Positions 24,742 to 33,465 of a stretch of DNA of 37,788 nt are shown one piece after another (the first letter of the stretch is position 1; each line of letters opens with the position of its first letter). A program made the position numbers and the translations under genes. The notes beneath the pieces were generated by a model. That model was not told the DNA's origin and did no database searches. It was given only the letters and a program-made list of their open reading frames with translations. This DNA is from an uncultured Lachnospiraceae bacterium (GTDB lineage: Bacteria > Bacillota > Clostridia > Lachnospirales > Lachnospiraceae), in the NCBI GenBank assembly GCA_910585295.1, contig CAJUDE010000054.1:1-37788 (forward strand), in the 5' to 3' direction.

Positions 24742-26652
24742 ATGCAAAAAACTTTTATCCGACATACCTTTGCAATCATCACAACTGCTATTTTACTGAT
24801 TTTCTTTATTAATTTCCTATCCACCTTACGTTCTCTGGAAAACCAACAGTTCAATTCTTTCCATGCCAAATCAGAGCAAATTATCCATACGCTGGAATTG
24901 AACCAGGAAGAGCTTGCCCTCCTTAAGGAAAACTTGGACGAGGACTACCTGACCAGGGCGAAGGCGGCGGGATACATATTTGACAGACAGGAAGAAATTT
25001 CTTTGGATGTAGAGGAAATGCAGTACCTGGCTAACCTGCTGAATGTGGATGAACTCCATGTAATTGGCAAGGACGGGAAGATTGCCTTTGGCTCTGTTTC
25101 ACAATATGTCGGCTACCGGATGGCTGACCACCCGCAAACCCGCGCCTTCCTTGCCCTTTTAGAAAGTGACAATGAAAACGCCTACTTAATCCAGGAGCCG
25201 CAGCCCAATGCGGCGGAAGGCAAAGTGATGCAATATGTAGGCGTTGCCAGGAAAGGGCAAAAAGGCGTGGTCCAGGTAGGGTTTAAGCCTACAAGGCAGA
25301 TGGAAGCCCAATCAAGGAATACATATGAATATATTTTCTCTCAATTCCCCACAGACACAGGTGAAGAGCTATATGCCGTAAACAAGTCAACCGGCGCCAT
25401 CTTAGGGCATTCCGATGGCATGGAACAAGATTTTACAGAGGAATACTATCAGGTAGCGCAGCTTTCTAGCTGCCTAAGCGGCGCATGGAAAAAAGACAAG
25501 GTTGGCCACAGCATGTATGTGGCGGCACGTGAATACAATGGCATGTTTATTTGTGCTGCCCTTCCCCGGAACATTTTATTCCAAAAGCTTTTCATGCAGG
25601 TGTTCAGCACCCTACTGTACCTATTAATTATTGAGGCAGTGGTTATCCTGTTTTTGAACCATCTTGTCAAACACCAGGTAATTGACGGCATCCACCGCAT
25701 TATGGAGAACCTCTCTTCTATTACAAATGGGAATTTGGACACTCTGGTGACCGTTAGCGGAAACCGGGAATTCGAGGCGTTAAGCCATGGGATCAACCGA
25801 ATGGTAAAGAGCATCACAAATAGCTCCGACCGTATCTCCGCAATTATTGAAATTAGCGGCATCCCCCTTGCCGCTTTTGAATATGCGCCTGACATGACCC
25901 ATGTATTTGCCACTTCCGGGCTGAAAGGGCTGCTGAACCTGCCCGAGCAAATGGCACAGCGGTTTTACGCAAATCCTGTGCTGTTCGACCGTTATATCCA
26001 TGAAAAAATGGAGCATCCGCTAGAGGGGGAACATGATATTTTCCAGATTAATGATTCCCGTTATGTAAAGATCCATATGTCAGAGTCCCCGGAAAAGCAC
26101 CTAGGGATTGTCACAGACGTCAGCAAAGATATCTTAGAAAAAAAGAAGATGCAATATGAGAACACCCATGACTCACTGACAAAATTATACAAATATCCCC
26201 ACTTCAAGCATTTGGCATCTGAACTTATCCAAAACATGCAGCCAGGCACAGTTTGCGCTGCCGTAATGCTGGACCTTGATTCCTTTAAGTCAATCAACGA
26301 TACCTTTGGGCATGATGCAGGGGATGTTTACCTAAAAAGTTTTTCTGCCGTCTTAAATTCCATGCCATCTAGCCATTTCCTGACCGCAAGGCGTTCTGGG
26401 GATGAATTCTCCATGATGGTATTTGGATGTAAAGACAAAACTGGCATTGCAAAATGCCTGGATACATTCTACCAGAAGTTGGGCGAGTCCCCAGTCGCGC
26501 TATCCCCCGCCGATACAAAAATTATCAGCGCATCCAGCGGCTTTGCCTGGACGGCAGACCCTAACACCAAGTTAGAGGAACTGTTAAGCCATGCAGATGA
26601 AGCCCTCTATGAAGTAAAACGGAATACCAAAGGATGCTATGGGGAATATTAG
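24742..26652 (+). CDS. Cache-HAMP-GGDEF membrane protein, probable diguanylate cyclase
   Basis: 636 aa. A membrane helix (about 8-29), an extracellular double-Cache-like sensor domain (about 35-280), a second helix (about 283-308), a HAMP segment (about 310-360), a short PAS-like stretch and a C-terminal GGDEF domain. The active-site loop reads RSGDEF (Ser552 replaces the first Gly); metal- and substrate-binding motifs such as DSFKSINDTFGHDAGD are intact. SGDEF variants can be active, so I infer c-di-GMP synthesis from an extracellular signal, though activity is not certain. No RxxD inhibitory site precedes the loop. It has its own promoter and follows the LytTR pair by 102 bp. Confidence 0.92.
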   Translation: MQKTFIRHTFAIITTAILLIFFINFLSTLRSLENQQFNSFHAKSEQIIHTLELNQEELALLKENLDEDYLTRAKAAGYIFDRQEEISLDVEEMQYLANLLNVDELHVIGKDGKIAFGSVSQYVGYRMADHPQTRAFLALLESDNENAYLIQEPQPNAAEGKVMQYVGVARKGQKGVVQVGFKPTRQMEAQSRNTYEYIFSQFPTDTGEELYAVNKSTGAILGHSDGMEQDFTEEYYQVAQLSSCLSGAWKKDKVGHSMYVAAREYNGMFICAALPRNILFQKLFMQVFSTLLYLLIIEAVVILFLNHLVKHQVIDGIHRIMENLSSITNGNLDTLVTVSGNREFEALSHGINRMVKSITNSSDRISAIIEISGIPLAAFEYAPDMTHVFATSGLKGLLNLPEQMAQRFYANPVLFDRYIHEKMEHPLEGEHDIFQINDSRYVKIHMSESPEKHLGIVTDVSKDILEKKKMQYENTHDSLTKLYKYPHFKHLASELIQNMQPGTVCAAVMLDLDSFKSINDTFGHDAGDVYLKSFSAVLNSMPSSHFLTARRSGDEFSMMVFGCKDKTGIAKCLDTFYQKLGESPVALSPADTKIISASSGFAWTADPNTKLEELLSHADEALYEVKRNTKGCYGEY

Positions 26653-26829
26653 GGAACAAAGTGTGCAAGCCCACTGGCGCTTCCCTATCCCCTCACGCAT
26701 GAGAGGCTTGGCGTCTACACTCCGTTTCGGTCCGTTCTGAACAAGCGCCACTGGCGCTTAGAACCTTTGCTGCGCCGAGTGCGGTCACGCAGTGACGTCT
26801 TCTATTCGCACGAGTGCGCATCCATATTG
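26653..26829. other. palindrome-rich intergenic segment
   Basis: Non-coding and packed with short inverted repeats: CTCA..TGAG (26694-26704 region), AAGCGCC-ACT-GGCGCTT (26743-26759) enclosed by GTTCT/AGAAC (26734-26764), GTCAC-GCA-GTGAC (about 26784-26796) and CGCAC-GA-GTGCG (about 26806-26817). Base composition is richer in CG dinucleotides than its surroundings. It is probably a dispersed repeat of the genome or a transcribed structured 3' region of the GGDEF gene. Only one copy is in this window. Confidence 0.5.
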
Positions 26830-26869
26830 TTCTTTTATAGGGAATCCGAAGGAATTTCCTATAAAAGAA
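26830..26869. repeat. 12 bp inverted repeat
   Basis: TTCTTTTATAGG and CCTATAAAAGAA form a perfect 12 bp stem around a 16 nt loop (26830-26869), directly left of the PFOR terminator. Lacking a U-tract of its own, it may stabilise transcript ends or form part of a double terminator. Confidence 0.6.
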
Positions 26870-26873
26870 TAAA

Positions 26874-26901
26874 ACAGCCCTCCGGGAAACCGGGGGGCTG
26901 T
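26874..26901. terminator. bidirectional terminator between GGDEF and PFOR genes
   Basis: ACAGCCCTCCGG-GAAA-CCGGGGGGCTGT forms a 12 bp stem (one mismatch) with a GAAA tetraloop. On the minus strand it is followed by TTTATTCTTTT, which ends PFOR transcription; on the plus strand by CCTTTT. Confidence 0.85.
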
Positions 26902-26912
26902 CCTTTTAGAAC

Positions 26913-29900
26913 TTAGTTCTCACCATATAATGTGATTAACTTGTTCAGATATTCATAACGCTCTTTTGCATGTTTCTCAGATACAGCGAATAACTCTTCC
27001 GCCCTTTCTGGGTTGAACCTAGCAAGCGCATTGTAACGTACTTCGCCGTTCAGGAACGCCTTGTAGTCCCCAGTAGGCGCCTTGCTGTCTAAGGAGAATG
27101 CTGCTTTGCCTTCTTCCTTCAATGCAGGATTGAAACGGAAGTTATGCCAGTAACCAGCTTCCACAGCGTTCTTCTCTTCTGTCTGGGCTTTGCTCATGCC
27201 AACCTTAATGCCATGGTTGATACATGGAGCGTAAGCAATAATCAAGGATGGCCCTGGATATGCTTCTGCTTCTGCAAGCGCTTTGATACACTGGTTGTAG
27301 TCAGCGCCCATTGCAATCTGTGCAACATATACGTAGCCGTAGCTCATTGCGATAGAAGCAAGGTCTTTCTTCTTCACTTCTTTCCCGCCTGCTGCGAACT
27401 GTGCAATTGCGCCAGTCGGGGTAGCTTTGGAGGACTGCCCGCCTGTATTGGAATAAACTTCTGTATCGAATACCATTACATTAATATCCTGGCCGCTTGC
27501 CAATACATGGTCAACGCCGCCGAAGCCAATGTCGTATGCCCATCCGTCACCACCAAAGATCCACTGGGATTTCTTAGCCAGGAAATCTTTCTCAGCAAGG
27601 ATTTCTTTGGAAGCGTCACATCCGCATGCTTCTAATGCAGCAACTAATTTATCTGTAGCTGTTCCGTTCACAGCGCCAATTCCATAGGTGTCAAGCCATT
27701 CTTTCCCTGCCGCTGCAACATCTGCATTCTTGCCTTCTGCTACCAATGCCTCTACTTTGGATTTTAATTTTTCCCTGATTGCTTTCTGAGCCAGCAACAT
27801 ACCGTAGCCAAACTCAGCCGCATCTTCAAATAAGGAATTGGACCATGCCGGGCCATGCCCTTTTTCATTTACAGTATAAGGTGTGGATGGTGAAGAGTTA
27901 CCCCAAATGGAGGAACATCCTGTTGCATTTGCAATGTACATCCTGTCACCGAACAACTGTGTGATTAATTTTGCATATGGCGTCTCGCCACATCCGCCGC
28001 ATGCGCCTGAGAACTCAAGCAATGGCTGTTTGAACTGAGATCCCTTTACGGTAGTCTCTTTGAACTTCTCAACAACGTCTACTTTCTTCTCTGTGGTCAA
28101 GCCATAATCAAAGAATGCCTGTTCCCCAACGTTAGCTTCGCAGTTCTGCATTGTAAGGGCTTTCTCACCCTTCTTGCCTGGGCAGACATTTGCACAGGAG
28201 CCGCATCCAGTACAGTCAAGCGCAGAAATTGTCATGCTGAACTTGTACTCTGGCATCCCTGTCATAGGAAGCGTCTGCATCCCTTCTGGTGCATTGGAAG
28301 CCTCTGCCTCTGTCAATGCCACTGGACGGATTACTGCATGTGGGCATACATAGGAACAGATATTACACTGGATACAATTCTCTGGGTTCCATACTGGAAC
28401 GTCAACTGCAATGCCTCGTTTCTCAAATGCAGCAGAACCAGAAGGAGTCTGCCCATTTTCATATTTCTTAACAACGGATACTGGGATCTTATTCCCTTCC
28501 TGGCCGTTTACTGGAATCTGGATGTCATTCACAAAGTCAACCACATCTTTCCTATCCCCAGTTGCAACTTTTGCAAAGCTTTCATCCTGTGCGTCTTTCC
28601 AGCCTGCAGGAACGTCAATCTTAACTACCCCGGTAGCCCCAGCGTCAATTGCATCATAGTTCATCTGTACAATCTTGTCGCCCTTCTTGCCATAGGTTGC
28701 TTTTGCAGCGGCTTTCATCAGCTCAATTGCCCTCTCTTCTGGGATAATAGCCGCCAACTTGAAGAATGCAGACTGAAGCACTGTGTTGATACGTCCGCCA
28801 AGCCCGATTTCTTTCCCGATCTTAATACCGTCAATGGTATAGAACTGGATATCGTTCTCTGCAATATACCTCTTAACTTGTCCAGGCAGATGGTTCTCCA
28901 ATTCCTCTGGGCTCCAGGAGCAGTTCAAAAGGAATGTGCCGCCTGGCACTAATTCTTGAACCATATTGTACTTGCGTACATAGGAAGGGTTGTGGCATGC
29001 CACAAAATTCGCCTGTTTTATTAAATAAGTGGATTTGATTGCTTTCTTACCGAAACGAAGGTGGGACATGGTAACGCCGCCGGATTTCTTGGAGTCATAG
29101 TCAAAATATGCCTGTGCGAACATATCGGTATTATCACCAATAATCTTGATGGAGTTCTTGTTTGCCCCAACAGTCCCGTCTGCGCCAAGCCCCCAGAACT
29201 TGCAGTTGATGGTCCCTTCCGGTGTAGTTACCGGGTCTTCTTTTACTTCAAGGGAAAGGTTGGTCACGTCATCATAAATACCAATGGTGAACCTTTCTTT
29301 GTCTGTGTTGTTATATACTGCGATAATCTGCCCTGGTGTGGTGTCTTTGGAGCCTAACCCATAACGCCCGCTTGTAATCTTAACGGAGTCGAATTTGGAC
29401 CCTTTCAATGCTGCCACAACATCCAGGTACAATGGCTCGCCAAGTGAGCCAGGCTCTTTCGTCCTGTCTAATACAGCGATAACCTTTACCGTGTCAGGAA
29501 TTGCTGCAATCAGCGCATCCTTGCTGAACGGACGGTACAAGCGGACTTTCACAACGCCTACTTTCTCGCCCTTTGCCATTAAATAGTCAATAGTTTCGTC
29601 AATGGTGTCGCATACGGAACCCATAGCGATAATAATCTTCTCAGCATCAGCAGCCCCATAATAATTGAACAGCTTGTAATCTGTCCCGATCTTCTCATTA
29701 ACCTTGTCCATATATTTCTGCACGATTGCAGGCATAGCATCGTAAGTTTGGTTACAGGACTCTCTGGTCTGGAAGAAAATATCTGGGTTCTGTGCAGAAC
29801 CATCCTGACGTGGATGGTTTGGATTCAGGGCATTCTTGCGGAATGTGTCAATCGCGCCCAAATCTACCATATCTTTCAAATCTTCGTAATCCCATGTCTC

Positions 29901-30449
29901 AATTTTCTGAATCTCGTGGGAGGTCCTGAATCCATCAAAGAAGTTAATGAAAGGAAGATGTCCTTCTAAAGCAGCGCAGTGTGCAACTGGAGTCAAGTCC
30001 ATAACTTCCTGTACAGAAGATTCGCAGAGCATTGCCGCACCAGTCTGACGACAGGCATAAACATCGGAGTGGTCGCCAAAAATATTTAACGCATGGCTCG
30101 CTACGCAGCGTGCAGATACATTAAATACGCCTGGAAGCCCTTCACCTGCAATTTTGTAAAGATTGGGAATCATAAGTAACAAACCCTGGGATGCAGTATA
30201 GGTAGTGGTCATTGCGCCTGCTGCCAAGGAGCCATGCACAGTACCTGCCGCCCCAGCTTCAGACTGCATTTCTGTTACCTGCACAGTCTGCCCAAAAATG
30301 TTCTTCCTTCCCTGTGTTGCCCATTCATCGGTTGCTTCTGCCATAACAGAAGATGGTGTGATTGGGTAGATGGCTGCAACATCTGTATATGCATAAGAAG
30401 CATGTGCCGCTGCATGGTTGCCATCCATGGTTTTCATAGATCTTTTCAT
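26913..30449 (-). CDS. nifJ: pyruvate:ferredoxin (flavodoxin) oxidoreductase, single chain
   Basis: Converts pyruvate and CoA to acetyl-CoA and CO2 while reducing ferredoxin, the central step of anaerobic fermentation. The 1178 aa homodimer-type polypeptide carries, in order, the pyruvate-binding/TPP-pyrimidine domain (AAAHASYAYTDVAAIYPITP), the gamma-type and CoA-binding regions, two 4Fe-4S clusters (CIQCNICSYVCP near 695; CTGCGSCANVCP near 748), a proximal-cluster Cys region (SGACGGCGETPY) and the TPP-diphosphate motif GDGWAYDIGFGG (near 970). I start it at 30449 (behind AGGAGG) rather than 30488. It has its own promoter, a folded leader of about 150 nt and a strong terminator. Its wording is more highly conserved and codon-uniform than its neighbours, as expected for an abundant enzyme. 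Confidence 0.97.
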   Translation of the reverse strand: MKRSMKTMDGNHAAAHASYAYTDVAAIYPITPSSVMAEATDEWATQGRKNIFGQTVQVTEMQSEAGAAGTVHGSLAAGAMTTTYTASQGLLLMIPNLYKIAGEGLPGVFNVSARCVASHALNIFGDHSDVYACRQTGAAMLCESSVQEVMDLTPVAHCAALEGHLPFINFFDGFRTSHEIQKIETWDYEDLKDMVDLGAIDTFRKNALNPNHPRQDGSAQNPDIFFQTRESCNQTYDAMPAIVQKYMDKVNEKIGTDYKLFNYYGAADAEKIIIAMGSVCDTIDETIDYLMAKGEKVGVVKVRLYRPFSKDALIAAIPDTVKVIAVLDRTKEPGSLGEPLYLDVVAALKGSKFDSVKITSGRYGLGSKDTTPGQIIAVYNNTDKERFTIGIYDDVTNLSLEVKEDPVTTPEGTINCKFWGLGADGTVGANKNSIKIIGDNTDMFAQAYFDYDSKKSGGVTMSHLRFGKKAIKSTYLIKQANFVACHNPSYVRKYNMVQELVPGGTFLLNCSWSPEELENHLPGQVKRYIAENDIQFYTIDGIKIGKEIGLGGRINTVLQSAFFKLAAIIPEERAIELMKAAAKATYGKKGDKIVQMNYDAIDAGATGVVKIDVPAGWKDAQDESFAKVATGDRKDVVDFVNDIQIPVNGQEGNKIPVSVVKKYENGQTPSGSAAFEKRGIAVDVPVWNPENCIQCNICSYVCPHAVIRPVALTEAEASNAPEGMQTLPMTGMPEYKFSMTISALDCTGCGSCANVCPGKKGEKALTMQNCEANVGEQAFFDYGLTTEKKVDVVEKFKETTVKGSQFKQPLLEFSGACGGCGETPYAKLITQLFGDRMYIANATGCSSIWGNSSPSTPYTVNEKGHGPAWSNSLFEDAAEFGYGMLLAQKAIREKLKSKVEALVAEGKNADVAAAGKEWLDTYGIGAVNGTATDKLVAALEACGCDASKEILAEKDFLAKKSQWIFGGDGWAYDIGFGGVDHVLASGQDINVMVFDTEVYSNTGGQSSKATPTGAIAQFAAGGKEVKKKDLASIAMSYGYVYVAQIAMGADYNQCIKALAEAEAYPGPSLIIAYAPCINHGIKVGMSKAQTEEKNAVEAGYWHNFRFNPALKEEGKAAFSLDSKAPTGDYKAFLNGEVRYNALARFNPERAEELFAVSEKHAKERYEYLNKLITLYGEN

Positions 30450-30514
30450 TACATTTTCCTCCTGCCTGAATTTGATGTAACAATCCAAATGTCCTCGTTG
30501 CTACAATGAAATCT

Positions 30515-30592
30515 ATTACTGCCCCCTGCCGCCTTCCCGATTCTGCAAGGCGCCTCCCGTAAGGTACAGGGAACGCTTTATGGAACAGTAAT
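30515..30592 (-). promoter_or_regulatory. structured leader of the PFOR mRNA
   Basis: Within the roughly 150 nt untranslated leader, ATTACTG (minus strand) pairs with CAGTAAT at 30515-30521/30586-30592. This encloses hairpins CGCCTT..AAGGCG and TCCC..GGGA or the alternative CCCTG..CAGGG. The arms are GC-rich in an otherwise AT-rich gap. No known riboswitch is recognised. It could be a regulatory or stabilising leader. Confidence 0.45.
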
Positions 30593-30607
30593 TGACCCTT
30601 CTTTTAT

Positions 30608-30636
30608 ACTATAATAATTGTAACCAAAAAAATCAA
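30608..30636 (-). promoter_or_regulatory. promoter of the PFOR gene
   Basis: On the minus strand TTGATT (30631-30636) and TATAGT (30608-30613) are separated by 17 bp. The predicted RNA start is about 150 nt before the start codon. I see nothing further in 30640-30735. Confidence 0.65.
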
Positions 30637-30737
30637 TAGTTTTCCACTTATTTCATGTATTTTTCTGAAAACAACCCCCTATTTGACCCACCCCTATTTC
30701 CATTCTGCCCTTTCCAAAATACCTAAGCAATTTTTCC

Positions 30738-30765
30738 TTGAAAATGCGGCTGTTTTATGTATAAT
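30738..30765 (+). promoter_or_regulatory. promoter of the ABC-F gene
   Basis: TTGAAA (30738-30743) and a perfect TATAAT (30760-30765) are separated by 16 bp, 59 bp upstream of the start codon. The leader is too short for the attenuators typical of antibiotic-induced ABC-F genes. Confidence 0.65.
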
Positions 30766-30824
30766 AGATAGGACAGGAAAAGACATAGCGCAGAAAAGAA
30801 AATTTTGAAAAATGAGGATTTCAT

Positions 30825-32465
30825 ATGATTAGTGCAAACAATGTAACATTAAGGATTGGAAAAAAAGCTTTATTTGAAGATGTGAACATTAAGTTCACAG
30901 AGGGGAACTGTTATGGCCTGATTGGCGCTAACGGCGCAGGCAAATCTACGTTCCTGAAAATTTTAAATGGGCAACTGGAGCCTACCAAAGGCGACGTCTT
31001 CATCACCCCTGGGCAGCGGCTTTCCTTTTTACAGCAGGACCATTTTAAATACAATGAGTTTTCTGCGCTGGACGCCGTAATTATGGGGAACCAGCATCTG
31101 TATGACATTATGAAGGAAAAAGACGCCATCTATATGAAAGAGGATTTTACCGATGCAGACGGCATCCGCGCAAGCGAGCTGGAAGCGGAATTTGCAGAGA
31201 TGGACGGCTGGAACGCAGAGTCTGACGCCGCCCAGCTACTAAATGGCCTCGGCATTGAGACGGATTTCCACTACTCCCTGATGAAAGACCTGACAGGGGA
31301 GCAGAAAGTAAAAGTGCTGTTAGCCCAGGCATTATTCGGCAGCCCGGATATCCTGCTATTGGACGAGCCTACCAACCATTTGGATTTAGACGCCATTGCA
31401 TGGTTAGAGGAATTCCTGATTAATTTTGAAAACACAGTGATTGTGGTATCCCATGACCGCTATTTCTTAAATAAAGTCTGCACCCATACGGCAGACATTG
31501 ACTATGCCAAAATCCAGCTCTATGCCGGGAATTATGACTTCTGGTATGAGTCCAGCCAGCTTTTAATTAAGCAGATGAAGGAAGCGAACAAGAAAAAAGA
31601 AGAAAAGATTAAAGAGCTGCAGGAATTTATTTCCCGTTTCTCCGCCAATGCCTCAAAATCCAAACAGGCGACTTCACGGAAGAAAGCTTTGGAAAAAATC
31701 CAGTTGGATGAAATCAAGCCTTCCAGCCGTAAATACCCTTATATTGATTTCCGGCCAAACCGGGAAATAGGCAACGAAGTGCTTACCGTTGAGAACCTAA
31801 GCAAATCCATTGACGGGGTAAAGATATTGGACAATGTTTCCTTTATCCTGGGGCATGACGATAAAATTGCATTTGTAGGGAGCAACGAGATTGCAAAGAC
31901 TACCCTGTTCCAAATCCTTGCGGGGGAACTGGAGCCTGACGAAGGCAACTACAAATGGGGCGTCACTACCAGCCAGTCTTATTTCCCCAAAGACAACACT
32001 GAAATTTTCGATAATGACTTACAGATTGTGGAATGGCTGACCCAATTTTCTGAAATCAAAGACGCCACTTATGTCCGTGGCTTCCTGGGAAGGATGCTGT
32101 TTGCAGGGGAAGACGGCGTAAAAAAAATGAAGGTGCTGTCTGGCGGCGAGAAAGTCCGCGTCCTTTTGTCCCGTATGATGATTACTGGGGCGAATGTGCT
32201 GATTTTAGATGAGCCTACCGATCACCTGGATATGGAATCCATCACCGCCTTAAACAATGGGCTGATAAAATTCCCTGGCGTGCTTTTATTTGCTTCCCGT
32301 GACCATCAGGTGGTACAGACCACAGCCAACCGCATTATTGAAATCCTTCCAAATGGGACAATAATTGATAAGGTTACCACTTACGACGAATATTTAGAAA
32401 GCGACGCGATGGCACGCAAACGGCAGGTATATTCCACCAGCAATGCCCAGGAAGAAGACGACTAG
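30825..32465 (+). CDS. ABC-F family ATPase (YkpA/YbiT-like)
   Basis: 546 aa soluble protein with two ABC ATPase domains and no membrane segment, the hallmark of the ribosome-acting ABC-F family. Domain 1 has Walker A GANGAGKST (34-42) and Walker B LLLDEPTNHLD, but its signature is LTGEQ rather than LSGGQ. A charged linker (about 240-300) joins domain 2, which has LSGGEK and LILDEPTDHLD, but whose Walker A reads GSNEIAKTT: Ala357 replaces the Gly before Lys358. The switch motif of domain 2 is SRDHQ rather than SHDHQ. I recall similar changes in Lachnospiraceae relatives, so this is probably a clade trait. Likely a translation factor; resistance function is not indicated. The start follows GAGGAT. 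Confidence 0.9.
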   Translation: MISANNVTLRIGKKALFEDVNIKFTEGNCYGLIGANGAGKSTFLKILNGQLEPTKGDVFITPGQRLSFLQQDHFKYNEFSALDAVIMGNQHLYDIMKEKDAIYMKEDFTDADGIRASELEAEFAEMDGWNAESDAAQLLNGLGIETDFHYSLMKDLTGEQKVKVLLAQALFGSPDILLLDEPTNHLDLDAIAWLEEFLINFENTVIVVSHDRYFLNKVCTHTADIDYAKIQLYAGNYDFWYESSQLLIKQMKEANKKKEEKIKELQEFISRFSANASKSKQATSRKKALEKIQLDEIKPSSRKYPYIDFRPNREIGNEVLTVENLSKSIDGVKILDNVSFILGHDDKIAFVGSNEIAKTTLFQILAGELEPDEGNYKWGVTTSQSYFPKDNTEIFDNDLQIVEWLTQFSEIKDATYVRGFLGRMLFAGEDGVKKMKVLSGGEKVRVLLSRMMITGANVLILDEPTDHLDMESITALNNGLIKFPGVLLFASRDHQVVQTTANRIIEILPNGTIIDKVTTYDEYLESDAMARKRQVYSTSNAQEEDD

Positions 32466-32492
32466 CCTTTCCCTTGGCTTTTTGCCTGGCAC

Positions 32493-32534
32493 AACCTGGG
32501 GGCTTTATCTTAAACATAAAAACGCCCCCAGGTT
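32493..32534. terminator. hairpin shared by converging ABC-F and pgeF genes
   Basis: AACCTGGGGGC (32493-32503) and GCCCCCAGGTT (32524-32534) are a perfect 11 bp inverted repeat with a 20 nt loop. The right arm lies inside the pgeF coding sequence and the loop holds its stop codon. Neither side has a clean U-tract, so terminator activity is likely but unproven. Confidence 0.45.
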
Positions 32535-33374
32535 CCCACGTTTCCCATGGCTCGCACGGTGTGAGAACAGCAGGTTTGCATTGCAGCAGGTGCATAGGCT
32601 TGACACCGCCAAGTTCTCCTGTTTCATCCCAGCCTCCAGCAGGGCAGCCTTATTTGCCCGCCATAAGTCAAGCTGGTATTTCCCATTCCCTTTCTGATAC
32701 AATATCCGTTCTTCATGTTCTGGGAATTCCCGTTTAAATTCCAATGCAACCTCTTCACTGACTTCATAGCATCCCTGGCAAATAGATGGGCCAATGGCGC
32801 AAACCACATCTTCCGGCAGCGTCCCAAATTCCCGCCCCATAGCCAGCAGCATTGCTTCCCCCATACGGCATACTGTGCCACGCCATCCAGAATGGGCAAG
32901 CCCGATCGCCTGACGCTTTGTGTCGACAAAATACAACGGCACACAATCTGCAAAGATTGTGCAGAGCGTAAGCCCTGGCTCATTGGTGATTAGCCCGTCT
33001 ACACTGGGATAGCCCTGCCCCTTTGTCAGCCCATTGCCAGCATCTTTTTTGCCCACACGCACCACATTTGTGGTATGGGCCTGGCCTACGGTTATAAGAT
33101 TGCCATATTCTACCCCAAGCGCCACAGATACCCGGCGAAAATTTTCCTCCACGGCCTGCCTTTCGTCCCCTCTTTCAAAACTCAGGTTCAAGCTTTCAAA
33201 ACACCCTTTGCTCACCCCGCCCCGCCTAGTGGTGAAACAATGCTTTACCATGCCCGTCCCTTCCAATAAGGGAAAATACAAATAAGGGAAGCTTTGCCCC
33301 CCTGTCCCTGCATGCTTAAGGAGCGGCATCTGCGTTCCCCCTTTAACTAGAAATGTTATATCTGAACTTTCCAT
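32505..33374 (-). CDS. pgeF: laccase-domain purine nucleoside phosphorylase / peptidoglycan editing factor (YfiH family)
   Basis: 289 aa multicopper-like cytosolic enzyme. Family members act on purine nucleosides (phosphorolysis or deamination) and, in E. coli, prevent misincorporation of serine into peptidoglycan precursors. Metal-binding motifs are intact: QAHTTNV, FADCVPLYFVD, AHSGWRGT, IGPSICQGCYEV and the C-terminal CTCCN..LFSHR..GKRGN. I start it at 33374, where AAAGGAGG lies 5 bp upstream; the in-frame ATG at 33425 has none. It is last in the lepB-rnhB-FliK-like-FlhB-like-yraN-pgeF series, 91 bp after yraN. Confidence 0.93.
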   Translation of the reverse strand: MESSDITFLVKGGTQMPLLKHAGTGGQSFPYLYFPLLEGTGMVKHCFTTRRGGVSKGCFESLNLSFERGDERQAVEENFRRVSVALGVEYGNLITVGQAHTTNVVRVGKKDAGNGLTKGQGYPSVDGLITNEPGLTLCTIFADCVPLYFVDTKRQAIGLAHSGWRGTVCRMGEAMLLAMGREFGTLPEDVVCAIGPSICQGCYEVSEEVALEFKREFPEHEERILYQKGNGKYQLDLWRANKAALLEAGMKQENLAVSSLCTCCNANLLFSHRASHGKRGNLGAFLCLR

Positions 33375-33465
33375 ATTCCCTCCTTTCGGTCCCATGCCTC
33401 CATACGGTAATTGCAAAACTGCCAAATTATCAAAACTATTGCGTTCCGCATACGCCTACCCTGCC

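Noticed and set aside
30450..30600. T-box or known riboswitch in the PFOR leader
   Set aside because: No T-box sequence, specifier loop or anti-terminator with a U-tract could be found, and PFOR is not a usual target.
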